From Glandiceps talaboti (lineage: Eukaryota; Hemichordata; Enteropneusta; Spengelidae), in NCBI RefSeq assembly GCF_964340395.1, contig NC_135566.1:5095501-5159500 (forward strand): DNA of 64,000 bases. The letters are read 5' to 3'. Below the pieces are notes generated by a model that did no database searches, was not told the DNA's origin, and saw only the letters and a program-made list of their open reading frames with translations. Shown here piece by piece: positions 1 to 12,524 of the stretch. The translations under genes were made by a program, and so were the position numbers. Every line of letters starts with the position of its first letter. Position 1 is the stretch's first letter.

Positions 1-54
1 ATGTAGTAAAGCTTAATGTAATTACATAGCATTATAGATATCAAGTCATTAGAG

Positions 55-95
55 GGTTAACCCATAGACCCTCCACCAAGGGTATATGGTTAACC
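55..95. repeat. Short imperfect palindrome, copy 1
   Basis: A 41-bp hairpin with outer arms GGTTAACC and inner text CATAGACCCTCCACCAA. A close relative lies at 60956-60998 inside a rabaptin intron. It may be a tiny inverted-repeat mobile element. The rest of positions 1-690 is AT-rich with no gene that I can support. Confidence 0.5.
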
Positions 96-769
96 TTGTA
101 CTGTGCATATGTAATCACATACAAGGAAATGTTCACAGTATGTGTAAATCAATTTTAAATTATCTTTAAGTATTCAACAAGTAGTTACATGTCATATGTT
201 ATCTATAGTAGTATCTCTATATCACTCATAATCATAATTTCTTCCTAGCTATGACCTTTAGTGTGGTAGGCCATGGAGACGGTTTTGGTGTTATTTACAT
301 AGAATATAGTGTATACTGTTCGATCTTTTCCTTTTAGCAAATTTTACTTCTTGTGATTTTTGCGTACACCAATTGTTCGACATTTTCATTCTTTTACTGA
401 AATATGACATTCTTCACCACATCAGCTTAATCTCGACACACAGAAAATGGAAAATGGGGAACAAAAATTCTAAAATATTCGCTCTTCACTTATTACTTAA
501 CTTACCTGTAAAACGGAGCGATGGTAACTCGGGGAATTCCTCGGCGATTTCAATACGTAATACAACTAAAGAAACAGACATATGGTAACGGTAAAATTAT
601 TCATCAAATTAAAAAAAAATAACGACTTAAAAAAATAGGTATTGCTGAATTAAAACGACGGTTCGTTGGTTAAAAATCATGAACAATTGTTAAATTTTTG
701 TGTTCGCCATCTTGCAAAATAATGATGACCTAAACGTATTTAACCCGGAAGTGATCATTCAGGAGCTAA

Positions 770-837
770 TTTTAGCAAACAGTGACTGAGTGACGTGAGC
801 GGCCGGCTGAGTGTGAGAGTGATTACGTCGTCAGCAG
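770..837 (+). promoter_or_regulatory. Probable QPRT 5' noncoding exon and promoter zone
   Basis: A locally GC-richer stretch ends in TCAGCAG followed by GTAAAT at 838, a good splice donor. A matching acceptor (TTTCCCAG) ends at 1520, just before the QPRT start codon at 1559. I infer a noncoding first exon ending at 837. The exon start is not visible, and no TATA box is obvious. Confidence 0.4.
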
Positions 838-1558
838 GTAAATACAATTATTTTTAAAAACTTACCATAACTGTTTACGAACGCCATATATCTTGCCTGT
901 CTTATTTCCACCCGTCTTTAGGCCGAATGTGTCATAGTATTTGAAATGGAATATATGTAATATTACACACTTCTCGTCAAAATACGACGTTACAACTTGC
1001 ACTGTAGTGTAGTAGGAGAGGACCATTTTATAGTCACGGGAGGGGGGAGGGGGTCATACAACAATCAACGTCATTGAAGAATGACATGCAGACAATGTGT
1101 TTAATTTTATTTTTATAAACCGTACCTCTCTCAAAAGAGATGGAAAGTAGATTCGACATTTCTCATTTCAGTCTGTCTATGCGGTATATGTGTTGATTGT
1201 TGCCAAATAACTGTATTTACAGTCAAGTGGAAATACAGTGGGTAACACTGAAGTAAAGAACTTTCTCTATGTGTTACACTCATTTATAGCGTTCATTTCA
1301 AAAGCAAAAATACACTGTTTCAATTGGTTTATTTACAAGCACCATGGCATGTGGCCTTTGTAATGTGGTCAATTAGCAAAATGAAACAGTACACTTTTAC
1401 ACTTGATATGGATGCTATAAACGATGGTGATGCATACAGAAAATGCTTTACTTTTGTGTTTTGGGTTGTATAATGGATTATTTTGATTGATGGTATGTTG
1501 TTTATTTGTACATTTCCCAGGAGTGATTAACTACAGTAAGAGAAAGTTGACATTGAAA

Positions 1559-3316
1559 ATGAATAGAAATGGTGATAACATACACAGACCTCAGTTGTTT
1601 CATTTGATTCACCCTACTGGAGTACAGACCATGGTTCAGAATTGGTTGGCAGAGGATACACCATCTTTTGATTATGGTGGTTTCGTTGTAGGAGAACGCC
1701 AAGAAAGTGCTGTGTTATTATGCAAATCTCCAGGTGTACTAGCAGGTGTACCTTTCTTTGATGCTATTTTCAAGGCCCTTGATTGTACAGTGGAATGGTT
1801 ATATGATGAAGGAACGTTTTTGGAGCCAGTGTGTAAAGTGGCAAATATTCATGGTAAAGCTAGAAATCTACTACTCGGAGAAAGAACAGCATTGAACTGC
1901 ATCACACGATCTAGTGGAATTGCTACATATGCCAGGAAATTGAGTGAAATGGCCAAATCAGTTGGTTGGCATGGCGAGGTAGCAGGGACAAGGAAAACAA
2001 CGCCAGGTTTCAGACTTGTTGAGAAATATTCCCTGCTGGTAGGAGGAATGTCCACTCATCGCTATGATTTGTCTTCCATGATTATGTTAAAAGATAACCA
2101 TATATGGACAGCAGGTAATATTACACAGGTAAGAATGGTATTTTTGTATGACCATATAAGGACAACAGATAACAATACACAGGTAAGATTAATACATTTG
2201 TACAGCCATATATGGACAGCAGGTGACATACACAGGTGAGAATTGTACATTTGTATGACCATATATGGACATATCATTGGTAACTAAAGACTGCTGCATT
2301 TCATGTAATAGAATGAGAAAGTATGGCTGAAATCTTGCTCTACTCAAGTTGACTGTTTTTTAGTTGATTGGCAATATTTCAAATTCAAATTTCTTGTGAC
2401 AAATCAGAGTCATCCAAAAACATGTACCAGTATCCCAGACTGGTGTTGAGATGGTTGACTTTAAATCTGCAAAATGTACATTAGTACTGTATATGAGAGT
2501 TGGAGAGTATGAATTTAATTAATTGAACTTTTGGAATGGAAGTATTAATTCTACCTACAGCTTTGTTTTCACCATCGGTATTTTGATTTACAAATAATCA
2601 TTCTAATTCTCTTTTCCCCAGGCTGTGAAAGATGCCAAGAAAGTTGGGGGTTTCTCAACCAAGATTGAAGTAGAGTGTCGTAGCGTTGCTGAGGCAACAG
2701 AGGCAGCATCTGCTGGCAGTGATATCATTATGTTGGATAACTTTGAACCACAGGTAATTTTTTTTACATTACATTTTCTGACCTTTGACCTACATTTTCT
2801 GACCTTTGACCTCACTTTTACTTTCAATGAGATACCATATTGATGAAGGATGACTGAGCTTTCCATTTCCTCAGGGGGATGGTTTCAAACTGATTCAATG
2901 TAAATAAATTTGAAACTGCTCAGTTTTCTCATGGGGACAGAAACTGGTTTCAGACTCGGTTAACTGAATTGATTCAATTTCAAATTGATTCAGGTGGGGA
3001 CAAGGCTATTGTTTTTGATTTTTTGATCATTTATTTCACAAGTTTAGTTGATTTTCCTCTTTTTTTTGTCTTCTAGGCTGTTCATGAGGCTGCCAAACAG
3101 TTGAAAGAAAAGTTTCCATATGTGATTATAGAAGCCAGTGGTGGCATCACTGAAGATACCCTGCTGAACTACCTTGGTCCTCAAATTGATGTGGTATCTC
3201 TAAGCAGAGCAACACAGGGTTATCAGACTTTGGATTTCTCATTTAAAATACAGAAAGAAGGAAAGAATCCACACAATCCTATGGTGTCTGATGCAAACCA
3301 AGAACAAACCACATGA
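1559..3316 (+). CDS. QPRT: Quinolinate phosphoribosyltransferase (nicotinate-nucleotide pyrophosphorylase)
   Basis: Three coding exons, 1559-2128, 2622-2753 and 3077-3316, join in phase 0 to give 313 residues, against about 297 in vertebrates. The enzyme converts quinolinate plus PRPP to nicotinate mononucleotide, CO2 and pyrophosphate, the entry to NAD from tryptophan. Family hallmarks seen include [26 protein letters not shown], the phosphate-binding stretch [44 protein letters not shown] and IEASGGIT. The start ATG follows an acceptor-like site at 1520; an upstream in-frame ATG at 1487 is probably intronic. The first 15 or so residues differ from vertebrate QPRT, as is usual. The exon 1 donor and the last exon end both have tandem copies just downstream (see repeats). 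Identity is very secure. Confidence 0.97.
2097..2280 (+). repeat. Tandem copies of the QPRT exon 1 end plus splice donor
   Basis: A 54-bp unit starting ACCATATATGGACAGCAGGT repeats at 2097, 2151, 2205 and, cut short, 2258. The first unit is the genuine end of exon 1 (residues [11 protein letters not shown]) with donor CAG/GTAAGA at 2129. Units 2 and 3 keep donors CAG/GTAAGA at 2183 and CAG/GTGAGA at 2236. Unit 2 is the same length and in phase, so use of its donor would add 18 residues without a frameshift. Unit 3 is 53 bp and would shift the frame. Confidence 0.95.
2754..3076 (+). other. QPRT intron 2 with small direct repeats
   Basis: This intron begins with a 22-bp direct repeat (CATTTTCTGACCTTTGACCT twice at about 2768-2810) and then holds loosely repeated 'GGTTTCA...CTGATTCAA' text. 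Nothing coding is seen. Confidence 0.6.
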
Positions 3317-3625
3317 TTCACTTTGTGTAACTTCCACTGAATTATGTAACTGTGATGGTAGTCCTATAGAAAGGAGAATCCACTTAGCTTTATGGTGTCT
3401 GATCTCAACCAAGAACAATTATCATTCATTTTTGCCTAACTGTGCTACTGAATGATAACAAACCTCATCATTCATTTTTGCCTAACTGTGCTACTAAATC
3501 ATGTGATAATTCCCATACAAAGGAGATACAAAGGAGGAACAAATCTACGCAACATACGTTGTGTCTAATCTCTACCAAGAACAAATATCGTGGTTCAATT
3601 TTGCCTAACTGTGCCTAATCACTAT
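3253..3625 (+). repeat. Degenerate tandem copies of the QPRT coding end in its 3' UTR
   Basis: The real terminus (AAGAATCCACACAATCCTAT, then GGTGTCTGATGCAAACCAAG and the TGA at 3314) is followed at about 3370-3420 by a diverged copy (GAGAATCCACTTAGC, TTATGGTGTCTGATCTCAAC, CAAGAACAA). A third, more diverged copy lies at about 3530-3590 (TTGTGTCTAATCTCTACCAA). A 46-bp piece, CATTCATTTTTGCCTAACTG onward, is also doubled at about 3424 and 3470. Confidence 0.8.
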
Positions 3626-3945
3626 ATACCTAATCAGTGTGAGTTCATATAATGCCCTAAGCACAGTCACACGTTTACTCACCTGTATTTTTTGTAAAAA
3701 AAAAATGTTTTATTTTCAGGGGCCATCACAAATAATAGTGTAGAGAAACAGCTTGAATATGTAAAAAGAAGACATATTACCAAAATTTATTTGAGTGTTT
3801 GTCATTTTTTTTACTCTTTTTTATGTTATCTTATTTATTTGGTGTTTGAAGGTAAATTTAGGGAAAAGTTAGTATATATTTGAATTTGTGTTATATACGA
3901 TGCTGAGGGGAAAATAAGGTAGTGTGTTAATATTTTAGAAAGACG

Positions 3946-3951
3946 AATAAA
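3946..3951 (+). terminator. Candidate polyadenylation signal of QPRT
   Basis: AATAAA lies about 630 bp after the QPRT stop codon, in AT-rich DNA. It is the most likely 3' end signal. Other A-rich alternatives occur nearby. Confidence 0.4.
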
Positions 3952-3954
3952 AAA

Positions 3955-5348
3955 TATTGACTTCATTGTCATGGAAACATGAAATAGATTGAAAGCAGTT
4001 ACAAAATGTACTTTCTTTATGACTTTTCTTATTTACATACAATGTAAAAAGTTCAATGCAACTATTAATATGTGACCAAAAAGACAAAGGATTGTAAAGT
4101 TGTGCCAGTGGGGGCACTATTGGACAGCAAATTTTGTGCGATGTCTCGTCTTGAAAGTTCAGCCATTGTTTCAACTTACAACAAGTGGTTATGTAAGTGT
4201 ACCCACAACTGGCACTGTCAGACTAATGTGATGTCCACAGCAGAACTTTTGTAATATTTCATTACTTGGAACAACTCGTGTTAGCTTTTCACATGAACAT
4301 ATCAGATATGTTATTAATATAGTGTATATTTCTTATTTTTGTATCATTACACACAAAGTATTTTCTCTCTTTTTTAATTATTGTTTCAGAAGTGCAATGT
4401 AGTTACTTTCTTCAGATCACACTGTGTTTTTGTATGTTCTTTATATGGGAACAAGCGCAAGGCTCGTTTTACCTTGTCACATATGTTGCGTTTCAAGGAC
4501 AAAAAAAAGTAATTTTCACCAACACTGCATCACACAACCTTGCTAAAATTGAAGGCAGAAAAATTGGCAAGTCTGGCTAGAAAAGGTTTGATGTACATTT
4601 GGAATCGGCATTATGGGAAATAAACAAACTTAGGAGCTTCACACCTTTGAAATATTTGAATCATGTTTTGTCTTTGTTAAAGAATGGTCACCCTAAGAAC
4701 GTTCTTGCAGATCTCAATAAAAATTGTTTAGTGAATCTCTGTGATGTTCTGAACCTTGCTCTTCGCAGTGTAATATTTGTCCTCAAAGACAATAGAAAGT
4801 ACAATGCATGTGTATGATTTCAATGACTAAACGTGATTCTTTTATTCAAAAATCGTCATGTCGCTATATTGAGTAACATAAAAGTATTCATAAAAAAAAT
4901 CAAAGTCCTACTTCAAGTTCAAGTAAGTGATTGTAATACTAATACTACAGATTGAATTAGACAATTTCATTTTTTAGTTTAGAGTTTGCTGTGTTGTCTA
5001 CTACACACTATCAGGTGTTGACATTTTGAAAGTTTCATGATAACAGAAAAATAATGTCTGATGAAAATGAATACTGTGACCTTAACGACCAAACTCTGAA
5101 AATTAAAGTAGTGTACTATTACCATATGAAACCTTGTGCCTTGTCCATTTTGGAATAATAAAAGAAATGTGATGTCCGCTATCTTGTTTGCAAGGAGCCA
5201 ACAGTCTTATATTCCCTGGTCCCTCTATGACATAGAGCCACTGGCTTTCCTGTACTGTTAGCACATTATGGCCATATTGGATTCTAAAATGGTTTAATTT
5301 TGATGTCATTTGTCACCCCACCCCTTGAAACAGAATCTTTTTAAAATT
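3955..5348. other. Intergenic spacer between convergent QPRT and methyltransferase A
   Basis: AT-rich DNA with short open frames only. I see no conserved protein, RNA gene or clear mobile element. It must hold the 3' UTR of the minus-strand methyltransferase. Confidence 0.6.
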
Positions 5349-8300
5349 CTACTTCTTGGTAGCTGTTAAAACAGAACTGAATTCATACTCAATCCCCTTT
5401 AGATCATTTACATTCACTGCCCTTTTTTGTATTCTAGATTTTACATCAACAAAACCAGCTTCTCTAAGTGCTAATTCTACAAACTTCTCATCGACGTTAG
5501 CACCAGCAAACTTCTTTTCCCCTACAGAATAGAACTTCACAGGTTCACAGATCTGTATGATGGTGCCGCCAGGCTTGATATATGTAGCGATGTTTTTCAC
5601 AGCCTGTTTCCATTGATCTTCAGTTAAGCAGGCAGCTTCTATAGTGAGACAGGTGAGAAGGCAGTCAAATTGTGAGGAGAATTCATGTGGCTCGGTAGGG
5701 TTGGTTTTATTAACATCACATGGGACAACATCCTTGATGGTGCTTCGGAGTCTTGTCTCACGATCTTCCACATTGCTGAAAAGAAAAGAAAAATTTATCA
5801 TTAAAGGAGCATAGTCTGTGAATGATCTTTTTTGGTGATTGTTTTTGTTTAAGGGAGCATAGTCTGTAACTTTATATAAACATCCACTATCAGTATACCA
5901 GTTTAATTTTCATATGTCAGGTTATTTTTAGGTGTGATTACAGTTGTCTGGCATAGCTATAGAAAAAGTTGGCCCTAACAAAAGAATGACACTATGTAAT
6001 CCTTCTGCTCCATTGATAAGATAACACTAATGCCAGAACCTGCAATTAAATCCCTGGCCTTGAATATTTATATCTTCATCTTGTTGAAATCTCATAGCTA
6101 TGTGAAATGATTGCTAGTTTTTTATAAATCCAAAAACAAAATTTTAGACGAGTTGTTGCGTTGTTATTTCAAAATCCAATGCTATAGCTAAAATATATAT
6201 TATAATTTTTCCAGATAATTAATAAACTAAACAATAACATTTTTTTTTAAATCAAGAGGTAGTCTCTTGAAGCATCTAATATATTGTTTTGTTATTAGGT
6301 GCAAGGATTTAGAACTTTCTTGGTACCTTTAGGAAGAAAGTACCTCTAGGATTAATTTGTTTGAAACTCAAAGTAGTTCGGGTCACTAAAAACTTTGCCA
6401 TATAAAAGGACTCAATACACTGTACAAATCTTATCAACCATGTCTACTTCTTAAAATACTTGTGATCATTCCCCTTTGCAGTTTGATCAATTTTCAGTGT
6501 GAATAATATGTAAAAGTCATATTGGGAAATAGTATAGTTAGTTCTGAATTAACAGGTGGTTGGGATTCATCATTGACTTTGTAGACTTAAAAAATACTGT
6601 AGAAATGTTTTCATAGACGCCATGTCTACCTTTTAAAACACTTGTGAACTCTTTAACTCTTTGTTTTGCAGCTTGATAATTTTCATGGTAGTGAGAACTG
6701 AGAAATAGAATACTCTGGTGTGAATCAACAGGTGGTTGTCTGTAAACATCTCAATTTAAAGTTTAGAAACAAAATTTCAGTCCAAAGTCTACTTGGGCAT
6801 TCAATTAAATACCAAGGTTAGTTATATGCACATTAGCACATCTATAATCACACATGATAAGATAGTCTATCTGCTAAACCTCGGATGTTCTTCCGATAGA
6901 ATACGACACACGCCTGTACATCGCTATCGAGGATGGAACATTCGAGGTCTAGCAAATGTCATCAGGATATAAATAACTGCCAATCAGAGAACCGTATTAG
7001 CGACAAGCACAAACAGAGGACAATAGCTAATTTTTCATGCATATTCATCTTAAGGGCATGTTGTGTGAGAAGTTAAAACCATTGTAGAAACTCTATAGTC
7101 ACTCTGGTTTGGTAGTAACTGATGGTAAGTTAAAACAAGACTTACCTATGTCCTTCTAATTCACATACATATTTGATAATAGGCTTCCAGTTGAAAGCTC
7201 CAACATCATTGTTCAACCACCGTTTAATAGCATTCCTGTTGTCCTCAACGTATTCACAGCAGATGACCTCATTAAACTTTGTACAAGCTGACACAAGATG
7301 GTGGATGCATGGACCACTACCAATGTCGATCAGTCTGTCCCCTGATACACCATCTGATGAACAAGTTATTTACGTAAATTAGTGACGAGTAACTCAATAG
7401 TTCATTGCATTGTCCTTTATATAATTTTACAAGTGATATTTGGTTAAATATTCGAATATTAGAAATTGTAATTGTCCTCATCATTCAAAATATTCCCCAG
7501 TCAATAACAAGTACCTCCCTGCAACAGGCGATAGTTCCACACTGTAATCTTTAATAGTAGCCACACATAAATGTGTAATTGTTTCATTGACTCAATTTCA
7601 AAGTTAGATTTGCCCATGCATTAATTTTCTGTAATATGTTGTTGTTTTTAATTTATGCGACCTGAAAGCCTTGTAATAGAACGTTCAACGCGGCTTTAGA
7701 TCAGTAAATATATTAGCATATAACAGCAGCCTAAGTAATCACTATCAGACCAGGGTTAGATCATGGCGGTATGTATGGTTACTTTCGGCATGGAAGTATC
7801 ATGTGATAATTCCACGGTTTAGGCCACCCTTGATCACTGTGGTTCCTGACCTTTGAGTCATCCAAATAGATTCAATATACGATGTGCGCTTTACGTTCAT
7901 GTTATGCATGGGTGGTTCCTATTGTGCACACATTTGTTACAATATTTTGTATGGTATCCTTTCTTCAAGGTTAGTTCCGGTGGTACCTGGTAGTCGTCCG
8001 TTCGACTCGTGGCCGAAACGACGTCTAATACGTGCATTCATTGTGTTTTTACGTAGCCCCGAATGTCTGATATAAGCTCTATACATGATGAAAATAAATG
8101 TGAATGTAAGCCAAGGTGACCAAGCTGACATGTTTGCGTCTCTAACATGCAACATGTTGTTGAAATAACTACATTACCAGAGAACCACCGGTTCAATAAA
8201 CCATGGAATCAATGAATACACGTAGTGTGTACAAACTGCATGGTCTACAGTGATGTTTGAATATTCACTCACCTTTAGCAAATATTTCATGTAAACTCTG

Positions 8301-8432
8301 CAACCAAAATCGCAATAACCCAGCTTCTTCTGGGTTACCGTCAGGATTCGAGTAGTACTGTTCCAAGTATGTATTAGCGTCGAAGTTTTGGTGATATTCG
8401 TCACCTCTAAGCGTTCCATTTGTCGAGGTCAT
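5349..8432 (-). CDS. NNMT/PNMT/TEMT-family N-methyltransferase, copy A
   Basis: Exons 8273-8432, 7146-7353 and 5349-5775 join cleanly (phases 1 and 2) to give 264 residues, the length of vertebrate nicotinamide N-methyltransferase. Family features in order: the N-terminal YHQNFDANTYLEQYY segment, the SAM-binding motif LIDIGSGPCIHHLVSAC, the acidic EYVEDNRNAIKRWL, FNWKPIIKYVCELEG, FDCLLTCLTIEAAC, YIKPGGT and FYSVGEKKF. These enzymes pass a methyl group from SAM to nicotinamide, indolamines, phenylethanolamine or thioethers in the cytosol. The substrate here cannot be told. In the loop before FYSVGEKKF the acidic residue is Glu (QICEPVK), where NNMT has Asp. The start MTSTNG is preferred over an ATG 42 bp upstream because copy B shares only this start. 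Confidence 0.93.
6867..6956. mobile_element. MITE family 2, internally deleted copy
   Basis: About 90 bp with termini TAGTCTATCTGCTAAACCTC and GAGGTCTAGCA in the intron of methyltransferase A. It carries the family core ATGTTCTTCCGATAGAATAC. Fuller copies are at 12671, 23864 and 27134. Confidence 0.8.
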
Positions 8433-10251
8433 TGTAGTTGTGTGTTGTGTCAAACGTCGATGGTTTGAAAACACTGTGGGTCAGACAGAGCCTCGGTACT
8501 AGATGAATACTCGGTACTGTTTGCAGACGGATCAACCCAACCCAATGTCCGGTGTATCCGAAGCTTGTTACAAGTATGACCTCGTGTGACGTTACTACAT
8601 GTCTACAATCTCAGACCCTCAGCTACAACCAATCCTGTGTACCGTTATGATTCATTTATGTTCATCAGCACGTATTGACCAAACTAACGGAAACTATGAC
8701 AATGCAGAACGCCATCAAATGGCAGAAAATTTTACTATGAATTCGATTGTCTCAAGCATGATGTTCTCTCTTTTAAAGATAGACGACATCCCGGAAGAGG
8801 GCGGGGTGGGGGTACTCCCCATGGCCCCAAATCATGTTTCCAGACGGGGATGTGCCGCCTAAGTTCAAGACATTTACCCGGCATGTTTACTCTCAAAACA
8901 GACCCGTTTAGTTGTTATGAAGTTCTAGTCAGGAAATCATTCGACCTTTATTCTGATCATGCTGTGAAGTTATCCTGAGGCATGAAGCCGTTTCTCATGT
9001 ATCGATTTGGGAATTTCTCCTTGAAAAAGTGACCCATTTGGATGAAATATACCCACATACCCTTCTGTGTGAGTACCCCCCCCCCCCACGCAGGGGTGGG
9101 GTGCATTAATCCTAAACATGAACTCTGTCCAAGTTCCGTCATTCTCGTCAAAGTTCATTCGAGGATCTTCATAAACAAACGATATATTGTCAGCTGGTTA
9201 TTTCAATCCATAGTCAATATATTTATTTCTATAACAATCCCAGGAGGCAATAAATTGTAACATTTAACATATTTCAGAATTTAAAAAAAAATGAATTGAA
9301 AAGACAAATCTACACAAACGTTTTATATTTCTCACATGAATGATTGGAGTTGGGAGTATTCAGAGATGGGGAGAAAAAGAAAGATACATACACATATATT
9401 TGTTGGTAGACCGTAGAGGGCAGCGTGCACGTGTACGTGCAACGTGAATCCAGTCTGCCGGATGGCATTTTGTGAAATATAGCAGTGGGAGGGCATATAC
9501 GAATGCTTTCACTTTCCAGTTAATCAGCAATAAAACCCAAAACTGCATACTTATCAACATAGAAATATCCTAAAAAATGAGACAGAGGTAGCTTGAGCGA
9601 TGCTTAAAGATGTCGTTGTACTCGTGAAATAAATAGAAAATTTCCATACAGCAGGTTATTGTTTACTGGCTCTGAAACCAATGAGAATCTAAACTGCACA
9701 TTCTACACTTTATAAAAGCAAGATGGCAATTTCTTGCTACGCATTAAAATATCAGTCCGAATGACATTTAAACGTACTTTAACGAGGTTTTCATTTAGAC
9801 AAATTGGAAACCTGTGCCCGAATGCAATACTACATGTGCTTTAAAGGATAAGTCGAATATACTTTTTTTTATTTTTTTTTATTTTACAGAAAATCGAGTT
9901 GACTTTGCAAAACGAAACAACCTACTGAATTAGACAATCACGGTGAGGAAAATGACAAGAGAAAAAAATTGAAAGTGGGCATCACTCCACACGATGGCAA
10001 TGCTAGATTGATGAATCCTGGCATATACTCTTGCTTATCTACCCCTTTTTCGCACACAACACATATGCTAGGTTTTCCCCCTATTGCACAATAATTAAAT
10101 GTACATCATACAAAGAAAATAAATTGTCGCTTTACTGACGAACCGTGAAATTTAATATTTCCTTGAAAGTAGAATTCTAAGCATTTACAACTTGCAACCC
10201 TAGTCCCTTGCAGTGGAATAGGAATCTACTCATGCGTTTATCTATTCATCC
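8433..10251. other. Spacer between the two methyltransferase genes
   Basis: It includes the upstream region of copy A and the 3' flank of copy B. A run of C at 9070-9087 and low-complexity A/T tracts are the only notable text. Open frames over the C-run are overlapping artefacts. No gene is supported. Confidence 0.6.
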
Positions 10252-12472
10252 CTATATCATTCCCATTGTATTCTTGGTAGCTGTTAAAACAGAACTGAAT
10301 TCATACTCAATCCCCTTTAGGTCATTTACATTCACTGCCCTTTTTTTAACTCTAGATGTTACATCAACAAAACCTGCTTCTCTCAGTGCTAATTCTACAA
10401 ACTTCTCATCGACGTTAGCACCAGCAAACTTCTTTTCCCCACAAGAATAGAACTTCATGGGTTCACAGATCTGTACGAAGGTGCCGCCAGGTTTGATATA
10501 TGTAGCGATGTTTTTCACAGCCTGTTTCCATTGATCTTCAGTTAAGCAGGCAGCTTCTATAGTGAGACAGGTGAGAAGGCAGTCAAATTGTGAGGAAAAT
10601 TCATGTGGCTCTGTAGGGTTGGTTTTAGTTAGATCACATGGGACAACGTCTTTGATTGTGTTACGGAGTCTTGTCTCACGATCTTCCACATTGCTGCAAT
10701 GAAAAGAATATAGAGGATTAAAGGTGTGGTTTTGATGGGTTTTGCTATCTACGTTAGTGTAAAAATTGTACGTTCTATAGCTCGATATACTCGCTGAATA
10801 GTATAGTAGTATACCGAAATACTGTGAATTGCACATGTGCGTGCCCAGGACTATGGAAAAAAACAGCTCAAAGAGCAGACTGAGGAAGTGTCTCGATATA
10901 ATGTGTCTTTTGGGGGTTCCGAACCCAAGCTCAAAGTTCGTCAGTGGAAAGTAAGGAATGAGTGTCCCTCTTGACCTGGGGAATTTTTCTCTCTGTTTTC
11001 ACTGATTAAGCAGTATTTTTAAGAAAACCGTCCTTTTAAATATTCAGCTTACATGTCAATATAGCAACAGAGCGCATACTTCCCGAAATTTCAAAATCGT
11101 TCAATAGCGGGAGGACGGCACATTTGTACACTCCCTCCCAATCCACTCCTAATTTATTTTCTTCTTAATTCGTAAGGCAGGGGTTACATCATAAATTTAG
11201 AAAACTTATTTTTGTAATTCAACACTTATTTTTTTCTGTAAGTTGTACGGGTGCCCTCCTCCATCCTACCCTCTAGTACCGTTAGTGATTAATGAATCGA
11301 CTTGGTAGAGTCAAGTTCAATTTTAGACCCAGATAGTTGATGGTAAGGGGTAAAACGCTGTAAAACAAGACTTACCTATGTCCTTCTAATTCACATACAT
11401 ATTTGATAATAGGCTTCCAGTTGAAAGCTCCAACATCATTGTTCAACCACCGTTTAATAGCATTCCTGTTGTCCTCAACATATTCACAGCAGACGATCTC
11501 ATTAAACATTGTACAAGCTGACACAAGATGGTGGATGCATGGACCACTACCAATGTCGATTAGTCTGTCTCCTGATACACCATCTGATGAACAAGTTATT
11601 TACATAAATTAGTGGATAATTAAAAACAATCTAGATGGTCTACATATATGATCGTTGCCTTAGAAAACAGTGTTCAACATGGCTTTATATAATGTCAGGC
11701 GTAACAATAGCATTGTGTTTGTTCTATTAGAAGTACTAGTATACGTAACAATAACATTGTGTTTGTTCTGTTAGAAGTATACGTAACAATAGCATTGTGT
11801 TTGTTCTGTTAGAAGTATACGTAACAATAACATTGTGTTTGTTCTGTTAGAAGTATACGTAACAATAGCATTGTGTTTGTTCTGTTAGAAGTATACGTAA
11901 CAATAGCATTGTGTTTGTTCTGTTAGAAGTATACATAACAATAACATTGTGTTTGTTCTGTTAGAAGTATACGTAACAATAGCATTGTGTTTGTTCTGTT
12001 AGAAGTATACGTAACAATAGCATTGTGTTTGTTCTGTTAGAAGTATACGCTGATATGTGTATGGACTGACACCAGTCCATTGGGAGATTTTATAACATTT
12101 AAAAAAAAAAGTTTAATATATTAAAATGTTTTGAGTTTATTATTCACTTTCATTTTTAACCACTTTTTTTTCTTCCCCCATGGCAATTACTAGTCACCTC
12201 TATTGTTCAAGCGATTGTTTCACATTCACTCATTCAGGTTATCATATATTTTACACAAAAGAACACAGTGTGTATGTGTGTATGTGTGTATGCGTGTATG
12301 TGTGTATGTATGTATGTATGTATGTATGTATGTGTGTATGTATGTATGTATGTATGTATGTATGTATGTATGTATGTATGTATGTATGTATGTATGTATG
12401 TATGTATGTATGTATGTGCGTGCGTGCGTGCGTGCGCGCGCATGTATGTGCGAGTGTGTATGGTGTGGTGTG

Positions 12473-12524
<52 letters not shown>

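Noticed and set aside
2603-2866. Minus-strand frame overlapping QPRT exon 2
   Set aside because: Shadow of the real exon on the other strand.
7937-8155. 72-codon minus-strand frame with a hydrophobic stretch inside methyltransferase A intron 1
   Set aside because: Neither splice sites nor homologous text in copy B; both strands are open here by chance.
11701-12049. CRISPR array
   Set aside because: Direct head-to-tail units without spacers, in an animal genome. The 41-bp array at 54701 is rejected for the same reason.
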